DNA from: Neobacillus jeddahensis
GTDB lineage: Bacteria; Bacillota; Bacilli; Bacillales; Cytobacillaceae
DNA: 33,982 bases
NCBI RefSeq assembly: GCF_000612625.1
Contig: NZ_CCAS010000067.1
Coordinates: 1-33,982 of the forward strand
Direction of reading: 5' to 3'
The position numbers and the translations under genes were made by a program. A model generated the notes under the pieces. That model had not been told where the DNA came from, made no database searches, and was given only the letters and a program-made list of their open reading frames with translations. Below are positions 23,519-29,971 of this stretch, piece after piece. Within the stretch, counting starts at the first letter, position 1, and every line of letters starts with the position of its first letter.

Positions 23519-23710
23519 TTAATGGACTTCTTCTGTCAATTCTTCCTTGACTTTATTAATAGCAATTAAAATTTCTTGCTTCTTCCCCTCCGATAATTCC
23601 TTTCGAAGTAGGCGATAGTATGTGTTATCAGAAACCCCCAATTTTTCAGCGATTGCCCAATTAGGAACATCTTTAGCAGCCTCTTTTATATCCTGATTTC
23701 GATTAAACAA
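23519..23710 (-). CDS. Small HTH protein of Firmicute phage type, 63 aa
   Basis: The TTG at 23710 lies eight bases after GGAGG; an in-frame GTG overlaps that ribosome site. FNRNQDIKEAAKDVPNWAIAEKLGVSDNTYYRLLRKELSEGKKQEILIAINKVKEEL has the HTH pattern W-A-I-A-E-K-L-G-V-S-D-N-T-Y-Y-R-L-L-R found in many Firmicute prophage and plasmid small regulators. It heads the minus-strand replication operon and is divergent from the zinc-finger gene; inverted repeats between them are likely its operators. Confidence 0.7.
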   Translation of the reverse strand: MFNRNQDIKEAAKDVPNWAIAEKLGVSDNTYYRLLRKELSEGKKQEILIAINKVKEELTEEVH

Positions 23711-23725
23711 ATTTCTCACCTCCGT

Positions 23726-23858
23726 TTGTACCTTGAATTTAAATTTAATTACAAGGTATATTAATAGCGTTATTAGTAGTATAATTAATACAAACCAAAA
23801 TGTATACCTTATAGGACAGTACTTTTATAGGGTACAATTTTATAGGAGGAGAAATTAC
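23726..23858. promoter_or_regulatory. Divergent control region with TACCTTG/CAAGGTA inverted repeat
   Basis: TACCTTG (23729-23735) and CAAGGTA (23752-23758) are complementary, with a further TATACCTT near 23796. On the plus strand, TTGAAT with TATATT about 18 bp later gives a candidate promoter for the zinc-finger gene that overlaps the repeat. TTATAG words recur up to the ribosome site at 23845. Confidence 0.45.
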
Positions 23859-25043
23859 GTGAATATCCTTTTTAATCCAAACTCTTTAACAAGTTTCTTT
23901 AAAGTCCCGCAATATGAGATCTTCTGTCTGAATGAGGAATATGAAACAAATGGAGTAATTTCAACAAAAAAGACTGAAGTGACAGACGAGGATTCCGAAA
24001 TTTACGAAGAATTGTTAGGGTATGGAAATTCCTTGCTTTTAGAAGATGAAGATGGTGATGTGTATTACAAGGAAAATCTACCAAAATTTTTACGCATTAA
24101 TGAAAAAGACGTAGAAAAAGTGGGGTTTAATAACGAAAATGAATTTTACAGCACCTATAATCCTCTGGAAGATGCACCAAACCTTTACACAGAACTAGCA
24201 AAAGTTGAATATTTCGATATTCCGTCCTTAAAAAAATTTGTCGACAATTTTGGATTACCTCAAGGGAATGACCTCTTTAGCACAGACATATATAAAGTTT
24301 TTAATTATGAGATGGATTTATTTGCTTTTTATAAGGCTTTATCTATTTTTAAAAAGGCATTGGGGGTATTTAGTGCACTCCGATTAAACGACGAATCTAA
24401 GATTAAAGAATATGCTGAGCAATTTGAACGATATGTCGGTAAAGAATTTAACCGAGGACTTAATGAATCGACAGAAAAGATTTTAGCCTTTAAAAAGGAC
24501 GAAATAGAAAAGGAATTAGAAAACGAAGTAGACATTCGGAAACGCCTTGCGCATCATCACAACCACTTTAGGGCCGTGAAAGACAATATCAAAAACCTCC
24601 CACAAATTGTAACAAGGTGGTATGAAATAGGCTTCGATCCACCAGAAGTTAGATCAAGACATTATCTTGTCGAGCTCTTGAATAATTGGGAAAAAGGGAA
24701 TTCCACATACGCAATCATTGATGGTCAAATACAACCTGGAATGACCTTCGCTGACCTTTTCGAAGTCGCTTATTTTCAACTTAGTAGAGCCGTAATAGGA
24801 AACATCAAAATGGAAAGATGCGAACACTGTGGAGCGTTATTTGAAGTAACACACGAATCAAGGCGTTTTTGTCCGCCACTGCCAAGGAATAAGATAAGTA
24901 CCTGTCAAAATTCATATAATCAAAAAATTAAAAGAAAAAGAAAAAAAACCAAAGAATTAGTGGCAAACGGTCTCTCCATAGAAGAAATAGCTAAAAAATT
25001 GAAAATTGATATAAAAGAAGCACAAGCTTATCTAAATGATTAA
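23859..25043 (+). CDS. Zinc-finger protein (CGNR-like C-terminus), 394 aa
   Basis: GTG at 23859 behind AGGAGGAG. The first ~300 residues are acidic and mostly helical and match nothing I know. The C-terminal ~70 hold MERCEHCGALFEVTHESRRFCPPLPRNKISTCQNSYNQKIKRKRKK, a CxxC...C...C zinc site followed by a basic stretch as in CGNR/ABATE-type zinc fingers. A final HTH-like unit follows (GLSIEEIAKKLKIDIKEAQAYL). This suggests a nucleic-acid-binding regulator. It is followed after 50 bp by the J-domain gene in the same direction. Confidence 0.65.
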   Translation: MNILFNPNSLTSFFKVPQYEIFCLNEEYETNGVISTKKTEVTDEDSEIYEELLGYGNSLLLEDEDGDVYYKENLPKFLRINEKDVEKVGFNNENEFYSTYNPLEDAPNLYTELAKVEYFDIPSLKKFVDNFGLPQGNDLFSTDIYKVFNYEMDLFAFYKALSIFKKALGVFSALRLNDESKIKEYAEQFERYVGKEFNRGLNESTEKILAFKKDEIEKELENEVDIRKRLAHHHNHFRAVKDNIKNLPQIVTRWYEIGFDPPEVRSRHYLVELLNNWEKGNSTYAIIDGQIQPGMTFADLFEVAYFQLSRAVIGNIKMERCEHCGALFEVTHESRRFCPPLPRNKISTCQNSYNQKIKRKRKKTKELVANGLSIEEIAKKLKIDIKEAQAYLND

Positions 25044-25093
25044 AAACGTAGTTACCACACCAATTAACAAAGTAACTACAAGGGAGAGGAAAT

Positions 25094-25906
25094 ATGTATT
25101 GTGTCATTCAAAAAGTTACCAATAAAAAGCCTAATCCATATGGGCACTACAAAGAATTGATGGTTGATTGGACTACAATCACCTATCAAGGGAAAACAGA
25201 AACAAAATATTCTTATCGTTACAGCAATGAAAGGTTTGAACGGCCCGTTAAAGATGCTTATAAAATCAGCATTCATAAAAGCTACCGAGAAAATGGGAAA
25301 GTTAAAAAGAAACAGTGGGTTATTTGTACAATGGGTTACTATGATATTGCTAAAAGTACTTCGTGGGCCGGTGATTACCTTCTAAAAAAAGAATTAAATG
25401 CTAAGCTGAAGGAAATGGGGATCCCTGAAGCAAAGCTTTGGGATATGGTATATCAGAAATTAGACCCAATTATCGAACAGGTAAATAAGGAATTCGAAGC
25501 AACAGACGAATATAAAACAAAGGCAAAGCACGATGAAATTCTTAAACAATATCATACTGCTAAAAGTAAATTCGATGAAATGTATGGATCCGACGCTTAC
25601 GATCACTGTTATGACCTATACGGCACTTTAAGGAATCCGGAATACCTGGAACAATTAATAAGACAAAAGAGAGAAGAGCAAGAGTATTTCAAGCGTAGTT
25701 ACGAAAACAATTACAAAAGTAACTACAGTAACTATGATTTTGGTGGTTACTCTACTACAAAACAAAGTAACTACACTAACGAAGAAAAAGGGATGCTTAA
25801 AAAGATTTACCGGGAGGCATCTAAGAAATTTCATCCGGACGTTACAAATGATGATGGTTCAATGATGAAGTTCCTTACCAGGCTGAAAGAAGAATGGGGA
25901 ATATAA
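25094..25906 (+). CDS. Protein with C-terminal J-domain (DnaJ-like), 270 aa
   Basis: AAGGGAGAGG precedes the ATG. The last 45 residues (EEKGMLKKIYREASKKFHPDVTNDDGSMMKFLTRLKEEWG) form a J-domain with the invariant HPD motif, so the protein can stimulate a host DnaK (Hsp70). The N-terminal region (YGHYKELMVDWTTITYQGKTETKYSYRYSN) is beta-like, and the middle is helical with a Y/N/S-rich linker. Plasmid J-proteins probably recruit host DnaK to remodel replication or other complexes; the client is unknown. Confidence 0.8.
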   Translation: MYCVIQKVTNKKPNPYGHYKELMVDWTTITYQGKTETKYSYRYSNERFERPVKDAYKISIHKSYRENGKVKKKQWVICTMGYYDIAKSTSWAGDYLLKKELNAKLKEMGIPEAKLWDMVYQKLDPIIEQVNKEFEATDEYKTKAKHDEILKQYHTAKSKFDEMYGSDAYDHCYDLYGTLRNPEYLEQLIRQKREEQEYFKRSYENNYKSNYSNYDFGGYSTTKQSNYTNEEKGMLKKIYREASKKFHPDVTNDDGSMMKFLTRLKEEWGI

Positions 25907-25907
25907 A

Positions 25908-25964
25908 AAAAAGCATGGTACTATCACTCCCTGGTTAAGGAGAGCGATGGTACTATGCTTTTCT
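25908..25964. terminator. Long terminator after the J-domain gene
   Basis: AAGCATGGTACTATCACTCC pairs with GGAGAGCGATGGTACTATGCTT (G-U pairs and one bulge) around CTGGTTAA, with A and T runs outside, so it can act in both directions. Confidence 0.75.
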
Positions 25965-26024
25965 CATTGCAGTTATGTAATCATTAATGCCTAATTACTT
26001 ACCTTTTGTTTCAAGTTTCCGGTA

Positions 26025-26198
26025 CTATTTCTTAATATGACACTTATCTGGACAAGTGTATTCCGTTCTTTCATTAGTTCGTTCAAATGGTGGATAATCA
26101 CATTCTTCTTCTAACAAATACTTAATAATAAATCCTTTCTTACACGAGCAAGGTACTTCAGATATAACTCTTTCTTTTCCATGCCACCCATGTCCCAT
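26025..26198 (-). CDS. Small cysteine-rich, probably zinc-binding protein, 57 aa
   Basis: CTGGAGGTGA precedes the ATG at 26198. The sequence starts MGHGWHGKERVISEVPCSC and ends ERTEYTCPDKCHIKK. It has a CxC and a CxxxC pair plus histidines, as in small zinc-ribbon-like proteins. It is convergent with the J-domain gene and has its own good ribosome site. The function is unknown; binding of nucleic acid or protein is possible. Confidence 0.65.
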   Translation of the reverse strand: MGHGWHGKERVISEVPCSCKKGFIIKYLLEEECDYPPFERTNERTEYTCPDKCHIKK

Positions 26199-26620
26199 TA
26201 AATCACCTCCAGTTTAATACATAATTCGACAAAAAAAGGATATTCCCTCGCAAAGTGATAAATAATATTTACCCCTAGAATAATTGGCCCTTTTCAATTT
26301 CAAAAACTCGATACATAACGATTCTTATGTTGTGTATTCTTAATTCAAGTTGATTTAATCGTATTCAGGATATAGAAATATTCTAAGCAACCCTCCCAGT
26401 TTACATAATATCGGTGCTTTTGCTTGTTTTTGAGTAAAATAGGTCCGTTAAGTCCCCCAGACAAAGATATTGCAAAAATACAACTCCTCACTAAGGGGTG
26501 AAAAAAATTTCGGTCCTTATGACTTAGATTAATTGAATTAATAATTTGTTAAGGTTAATAGGCTAAGATACAAACATGAAAGTAAGACTTTTTCATAACC
26601 CCCTTTTGATATATTTTTGA
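26199..26620. other. Intergenic region with an inverted repeat, no clear gene
   Basis: AT-rich. It contains the ATACATAA/TTATGT element at 26311-26330 and ends in a plus-strand terminator. A 14-codon frame at 26577 (MKVRLFHNPLLIYF) ends right at that terminator but has no convincing ribosome site. A short untranslated or leader RNA could come from here. Confidence 0.4.
26311..26330. repeat. Inverted repeat ATACATAA-N6-TTATGT
   Basis: ATACATAA (26311-26318), CGATTC, TTATGT (26325-26330). It matches the element at 10092 in both arms and in spacer length. Confidence 0.5.
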
Positions 26621-26658
26621 AGCCCTTAAGAATAAATACTCTTGAGGGTTATTTTTTT
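26621..26658 (+). terminator. Plus-strand terminator with no upstream gene
   Basis: AGCCCTTAAGA (26621-26631) pairs with TCTTGAGGGTT (26640-26650) with two G-U pairs, then ATTTTTTT. No plausible plus-strand gene ends here, so it may close a small RNA or a leader. Confidence 0.75.
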
Positions 26659-26702
26659 CTGCAAATATAATAAGACCTTCCTGCATGTGTCGTGTGAAAA
26701 AA

Positions 26703-26731
26703 CTCCTTTTATGGACTCCAGTAATTCCAGA
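26703..26731. repeat. T-tract unit with duplicated word (unit a)
   Basis: CTCCTTTTATGGA (26703-26715), then CTCCAGT (26716-26722), AA, TTCCAGA (26725-26731). It shares scaffold and layout with units near 27412-27475 and 28354-28477. Confidence 0.5.
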
Positions 26732-26736
26732 AATGG

Positions 26737-26955
26737 AAAAAAGTCTCCTGAAATTTTAGGAGACCAACCTAGTTTGTCAACCCCGATAACAATGACTGAT
26801 CTGGTGAGTTTGAACCACTGGGCTTTGAAGTCCTAACAATTCGGGTCGATGACCTCGTGGCCCGCTAGGTCATCTTCGTGGAGAAACCTAGTTAAAGGCT
26901 AATCAGTTAGAACGATTAGTATATGGTATCTAAGTGGCTCAAACCCACTTAGACG
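26737..26955 (-). ncRNA. Candidate structured RNA of about 215 nt
   Basis: Read on the minus strand, 26952 to 26737 holds several perfect stems. They are CTAAGTGG/CCACTTAG (26930-26952), CTAATC/GATTAG (26899-26919) and GATGACCT/AGGTCATC (26848-26874). The last is a terminator-type stem GTCTCCT/AGGAGAC (26743-26764) followed by six T. AACTAGGTT occurs twice. There is no good coding frame, and the local GC content is higher than in the flanks. It lies just downstream of the terminator of the gene at 26985. Family not recognised; not a tRNA. Confidence 0.5.
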
Positions 26956-26960
26956 GCAAT

Positions 26961-26984
26961 AAAAAAACATCCAAAATGGATGCC
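26961..26984 (-). terminator. Terminator of the 85-aa gene
   Basis: On the minus strand GCATCCA and TGGATG pair over a short loop, followed by seven T. Confidence 0.7.
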
Positions 26985-27242
26985 CTATGCCTCTAACTTA
27001 ATTTGTCTTCTCAAAATATGGAATCCCTTAGTTGATTTCCCATTACACTTACGAATGGCTTTCCTCAATGCTTTTTCGAATCCACACTCTTCACTATGAC
27101 CAATAAATTCCTCATAAGGATGCTCAGCGTTCTCACAAGTCACAGTTGCTTCGAAGACATCCACATATACTTCGTTTATCTTTACGCTAATTGCTTTATC
27201 ATGAGCATTTTTAAACCAATACGTTTTGCCTTCCACAAACAT
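26985..27242 (-). CDS. Hypothetical protein, 85 aa
   Basis: Start at MFVEGKTYWFKNAHDKAISVKI, five bases after AGGAGAGG; longer in-frame starts lack a ribosome site. The protein is beta-rich at the N-terminus (VKINEVYVDVFEATVTCENAEHPYEEFIGH) with two or three cysteines, and ends in a basic helix (FEKALRKAIRKCNGKSTKGFHILRRQIKLEA). No signal or TM. Family not recognised. Confidence 0.65.
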   Translation of the reverse strand: MFVEGKTYWFKNAHDKAISVKINEVYVDVFEATVTCENAEHPYEEFIGHSEECGFEKALRKAIRKCNGKSTKGFHILRRQIKLEA

Positions 27243-27390
27243 AATATCCTCTCCTCTGCCGATTGAATTCGACATACAGAGGAAAAAGCCTTGTGACAAT
27301 ATCTTGTCAGCCAGTCAATGATGTCATGGACCTCGCGAAATGCTACCCTCCCCTTTTTTATCGTGAAAAAAACTCGTATATACGTGTGAA

Positions 27391-27475
27391 TGTCAACAAA
27401 TGTCAACATATCTCCTTTTTATGGACTCCATTTATTCCAACAATTCCTTTTTTAAGGCCTCGCAAATCTCGCAAT
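27391..27475. repeat. T-tract units with duplicated words (units b and c)
   Basis: TGTCAACAAA/TGTCAACATA at 27391-27410. Unit b is CTCCTTTTTATGGA (27412-27425) with CTCCATT, TA, TTCCAAC. Unit c is TTCCTTTTTTAAGG (27444-27457) with CTCGCAA (27459-27465), AT, CTCGCAA (27468-27474), a perfect duplicate. They lie between two minus-strand genes. Confidence 0.55.
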
Positions 27476-27526
27476 ACTTCTGCCACAGCCGGGAGAAACA
27501 TTCCCATCTTGTTGGGAAATTCACCA

Positions 27527-28117
27527 TTAGCACCAATTATTAAGGTGATGTGATAAAAATGCCCGTTCCCTTTCATCCTGTATGCTTTCCAATTGATTGC
27601 GAAGCTTAATAAAGGTTTTATAATGCATATTTTTAGGTTTGAAATAAGGGAGAGCATACGGATCTACACCTTTCCCATCCAAACCTAACTTTCTCTGCAA
27701 ACGCCTAATTTTCAAGTACAAGTAATCTAATGGATCTCCTGATTCCTGGCAAGATGAATAAGTCAGCTGGTGACAGTCACGGCAGCGAAAATACTTTCCA
27801 ACAAGGTAAAGACGTGCAGTTTTCTTATCGCATTCCGGACAGCAAAACCAAAGTCTTTCCCCGAACCCAACCTTAGTGGATTCAATGCCCACATTTTCTT
27901 TAATTGGTTCCTCGTCAGCATAATAAAAAAGAACAATATGATCGACATTTGTTTTTATTCCAATGGATTTTTCTCCGTTATTCCATGACATCCTTAAAGT
28001 TCGGCCGTTTAAATTCCCTTTGAAGCCTTTAATTTCCAAACAAAATGTCTCTTCTACCGTCCGTTTTCTTACCTTTGAACCCAATAGTCCGTAAGCTCCG
28101 CTTCCATAACCGCCCAT
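27527..28117 (-). CDS. Zinc-ribbon protein of the MGGYGSG type, 196 aa
   Basis: Start at MGGYGSGAYGLLG behind GAGGTGA. The core is WFCCPECDKKTARLYLVGKYFRCRDCHQLTYSSCQESGDP, a two-CxxC zinc ribbon. The conserved L-Y-x-x-G-x-x-F-x-C-R-x-C-H-x-L-x-Y motif marks a family common in phages, plasmids and other mobile DNA. The C-terminus is helical and charged (LKIRRLQRKLGLDGKG). The family's role is not known to me, and zinc and nucleic-acid binding are likely. It is followed on its own strand by the word-duplication units. Confidence 0.8.
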   Translation of the reverse strand: MGGYGSGAYGLLGSKVRKRTVEETFCLEIKGFKGNLNGRTLRMSWNNGEKSIGIKTNVDHIVLFYYADEEPIKENVGIESTKVGFGERLWFCCPECDKKTARLYLVGKYFRCRDCHQLTYSSCQESGDPLDYLYLKIRRLQRKLGLDGKGVDPYALPYFKPKNMHYKTFIKLRNQLESIQDERERAFLSHHLNNWC

Positions 28118-28274
28118 AAATATCACCTCTACATCATAGAATAGTATTCCTAAATCTAAAGGGAAATTAGTGTTTTATTCTGCTAAAATACTAGGTTTTA
28201 CTAGGTCCCGACCTCTGCAACCCCTTGCATCCTTTTAGTTGCTATTAAGCCTTCCTATACGCGCGCGATAAAGT

Positions 28275-28500
28275 TAAGTTTTGCTAAGTTTTGTAGCATT
28301 TCTATATAGAGCTTTCACGCCAACATTTTCCATCATTTGTAGCATTTGAAACCACTCTTTTTTAGGGCTGCCGAAACTGCCGATTGTAGCAGTTCAAATA
28401 ATTCCTTTTTAGGATGTCGGAAATGTGGTCTTTGTAGCATTTGGATAAGTCTTTTTATGGACTGCAATTGCTGCAATTTGTAGTATTTACCTATTCATTA
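28275..28500. repeat. Five TTGTAGCATTT repeats at 46-48 bp intervals with T-tract units d, e, f
   Basis: TGTAGC(A/T)A-type words start at 28292, 28338, 28385, 28433 and 28479 (intervals 46, 47, 48, 46). Within three intervals sits a T tract, then G(G), then a duplicated 7-mer. These are CTGCCGA-AA-CTGCCGA (28368-28383), ATGTCGG-AA-ATGTGGT (28414-28429) and CTGCAAT-TG-CTGCAAT (28462-28477). TAAGTTTTG is duplicated at 28275 and 28285. No open frame crosses the array on either strand. Confidence 0.65.
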
Positions 28501-28507
28501 CTTCCTG

Positions 28508-28726
28508 CTATAAAGATTTCCTAAGTTCCATAACACTCATACTATGCTTTTCTTTTACCCACGCTCTATAACGTCTGTTATGCCATTCATGAGCTGCAGC
28601 GTATCTCCTTACGGTTTGATAAGGGATAAAAAAACGATCACCGATATCTTTTAAAGAAATTCTACTTTCAAACCCCACCTCCATAAAATAACTTTCAACC
28701 TTATCCCAATCGTATTTTTTATTCAT
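28508..28726 (-). CDS. Small helix-turn-helix protein, 72 aa
   Basis: Start at MNKKYDWDKVESYFMEVG, eight bases after TAGGAG; an upstream in-frame ATG at 28777 lacks support. ISLKDIGDRFFIPYQTVRRYAAAHEWHNRRYRAWVKEKHS is an HTH of the kind seen in small terminase-like or transposition-associated DNA-binding proteins. The gene ends just before the 46-48 bp repeat array, and duplicated 10-bp words lie on the other side (28820-28970), so it may bind these repeats. This is inference from position. Confidence 0.65.
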   Translation of the reverse strand: MNKKYDWDKVESYFMEVGFESRISLKDIGDRFFIPYQTVRRYAAAHEWHNRRYRAWVKEKHSMSVMELRKSL

Positions 28727-28776
28727 GCTACCCGCTCCTAAATTAGTAATGTTGTCTTTCAAAGCAAAATTATTCA

Positions 28777-28985
28777 TACGATTAATCTTAGGACTTCTTA
28801 GGGTAAAACTGTAGTTTTCTGTAGTACGTTATACGCGCGAGAACCTTAACATTTCTTAACATTTTGCACTAAGAAAGGGTACTACATTAGTTGTCACATC
28901 CCTGCAATGATAAAGGATGCAATGGTTCGCTTAATTCATTTAACCTTGGTATACCTTAGTATTATTTAGTTTTATAAATCATATA
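28777..28985. other. Intergenic region with duplicated 10-bp words
   Basis: No gene. Tandem pairs include CTGTAGTTTT/CTGTAGTACG (about 28820), CTTAACATTT twice (about 28843) and ACCTTGGTAT/ACCTTAGTAT (about 28945). AAAGGATGCAA near 28910 is the complement of TTGCATCCTTT near 28226 on the far side of the HTH gene. ACGCGCG occurs near 28830 and again near 28259. Confidence 0.45.
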
Positions 28986-29045
28986 TATTAACGTTAACAT
29001 TAACATAAAAATTAACAAAATATTAACAATATCATTAACGTTATG
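28986..29045. repeat. ATTAAC/GTTAAC repeats (cluster 4)
   Basis: Contains ATTAACGTTAACATTAA at 28987-29003 (identical to cluster 3), then further ATTAAC words at about 10-bp steps and a final ATTAACGTTA. It lies in the 3' flank of the 199-aa gene, close to the plasmid-type replication region. Confidence 0.6.
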
Positions 29046-29072
29046 TTCAACCTTTGTTGCCGCTTCTGACAA

Positions 29073-29117
29073 TAAAAAAAACGGTAACTCTTTTTATTAA
29101 AAAAAAGAAATTACCGC
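29073..29117 (-). terminator. Terminator of the 199-aa gene operon
   Basis: On the minus strand CGGTAA and TTACCG close a stem that continues through TTTCTTTTT/AAAAAGAG, followed by eight T. Confidence 0.75.
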
Positions 29118-29125
29118 TTCCCATA

Positions 29126-29725
29126 CTAAGTCCAATCTAAATCTTCTTCATCTTTATCCAAAAGTTCTGAGTATCCAGTTTGTTCATGGATCTTTGCCTT
29201 TAATACCCATTCTAAGAATTGATGAACAGCTTCAATATTTCGGGTATTGTCATTGTCGAATGCCGGGGATTCAGTCTTTAACATCGCCCCTATTGTATCC
29301 AACAAAACAAGATAGGCTTTTTGACTCGCTTCTGGATCATCTTCTTCAACAGATTTAAAATTAAGCATTTCAATAAGACCTTTAATAGCATTAATCTGAA
29401 GACCAAGAGACCCAAATTGTTCAGTAGGTCCCTCCACAGTTACTACCGTATCGCCTAAATTGGCAACCATTTTACCCTTTGTATTAGCCATGTCACTATT
29501 TCCACCTTTTACTTCTATTCTTTGCCCGCTTAAACTATTCTCCGGATCAAAAAACGATACCTCTTCAACCTCAAGAACTGTTAACTTTAAATCTGGATGA
29601 GACTTCTTTATGTAATTCACTTCTTTTAATGCTTGTTTTTCTGTAGTAAATGTAAGCACCCTAGCCGTTCTATCTCTGTAATAATCAAGCATCCAATGTT
29701 CATCATTCACGTTTATCGCAAACAA
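29126..29725 (-). CDS. Hypothetical protein, about 199 aa
   Basis: TTG start at 29725 about ten bases after AAAGGAG. The N-terminal 75 residues are alpha/beta (DEHWMLDYYRDRTARVLTFTTEKQALKEVNYIKKSHPDLKLTVLEVEEVSFFDPE). From about 80 comes a different segment (KMVANLGDTVVTVEGPTEQFGSLGLQINAIKGLIEML...) and a helical, acidic C-terminus. The two halves look like separate modules. Family not recognised. It is downstream of a 25-aa membrane peptide whose stop lies five bases before this start. Confidence 0.65.
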   Translation of the reverse strand: MFAINVNDEHWMLDYYRDRTARVLTFTTEKQALKEVNYIKKSHPDLKLTVLEVEEVSFFDPENSLSGQRIEVKGGNSDMANTKGKMVANLGDTVVTVEGPTEQFGSLGLQINAIKGLIEMLNFKSVEEDDPEASQKAYLVLLDTIGAMLKTESPAFDNDNTRNIEAVHQFLEWVLKAKIHEQTGYSELLDKDEEDLDWT

Positions 29726-29729
29726 ATGG

Positions 29730-29807
29730 TCACAGCTCCTTTAAATGCTCAAATAATGCAATCAAAATAACTAACAAGAAAAAACCTAAAATAGTATAAA
29801 AATACAT
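29730..29807 (-). CDS. Tiny membrane peptide, 25 aa
   Basis: ATG at 29807 encodes MYFYTILGFFLLVILIALF followed by EHLKEL: one hydrophobic helix and a charged tail. The stop overlaps the ribosome-site region of the next gene, suggesting coupling. Its own ribosome site (GGGAGA) is rather far away. Size and layout recall type I toxins or small membrane regulators; it may also be a chance frame. Confidence 0.4.
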   Translation of the reverse strand: MYFYTILGFFLLVILIALFEHLKEL

Positions 29808-29809
29808 AA

Positions 29810-29971
29810 AAGAGAAAGCATCTCCCGCCCTATCGGTTGGCCGCCTCCCGCTGTGGGCTATGTCCCCGAAAAACAAAAGAAAATGAATCCCTAAAAGTTA
29901 TCCACATACCCACAGGAAGCAAGCAGGGATTACATCCCCTATAATATAAGCGTACACACAATGTTACACTT
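29810..29971. other. Candidate replication origin with a perfect DnaA box
   Basis: TTATCCACA, the consensus DnaA box, lies at 29898-29906, about 65 bp from the stop of the Rep gene. The region also has a GC-rich patch (about 29827-29870), an A-rich run next to the box, an AGGGAT/ATCCCC inverted repeat (about 29924-29940) and AT-rich flanks. No gene with a ribosome site is present. Rep gene, DnaA box and AT-rich DNA together suggest the plasmid origin. Confidence 0.5.

Noticed and set aside
26780..26880. tRNA or tRNA-like gene
   Set aside because: A GTTTGAACCAC stretch recalls a T-arm, but acceptor, D and anticodon stems do not form in either orientation.
27403..27657. An 84-codon minus-strand frame overlapping the end of the zinc-ribbon gene
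   Set aside because: It starts inside the zinc-ribbon gene without a ribosome site, and its C-terminal repeats (LRDLRGLKKG, IVGINGVHKK) simply translate the word-duplication units.
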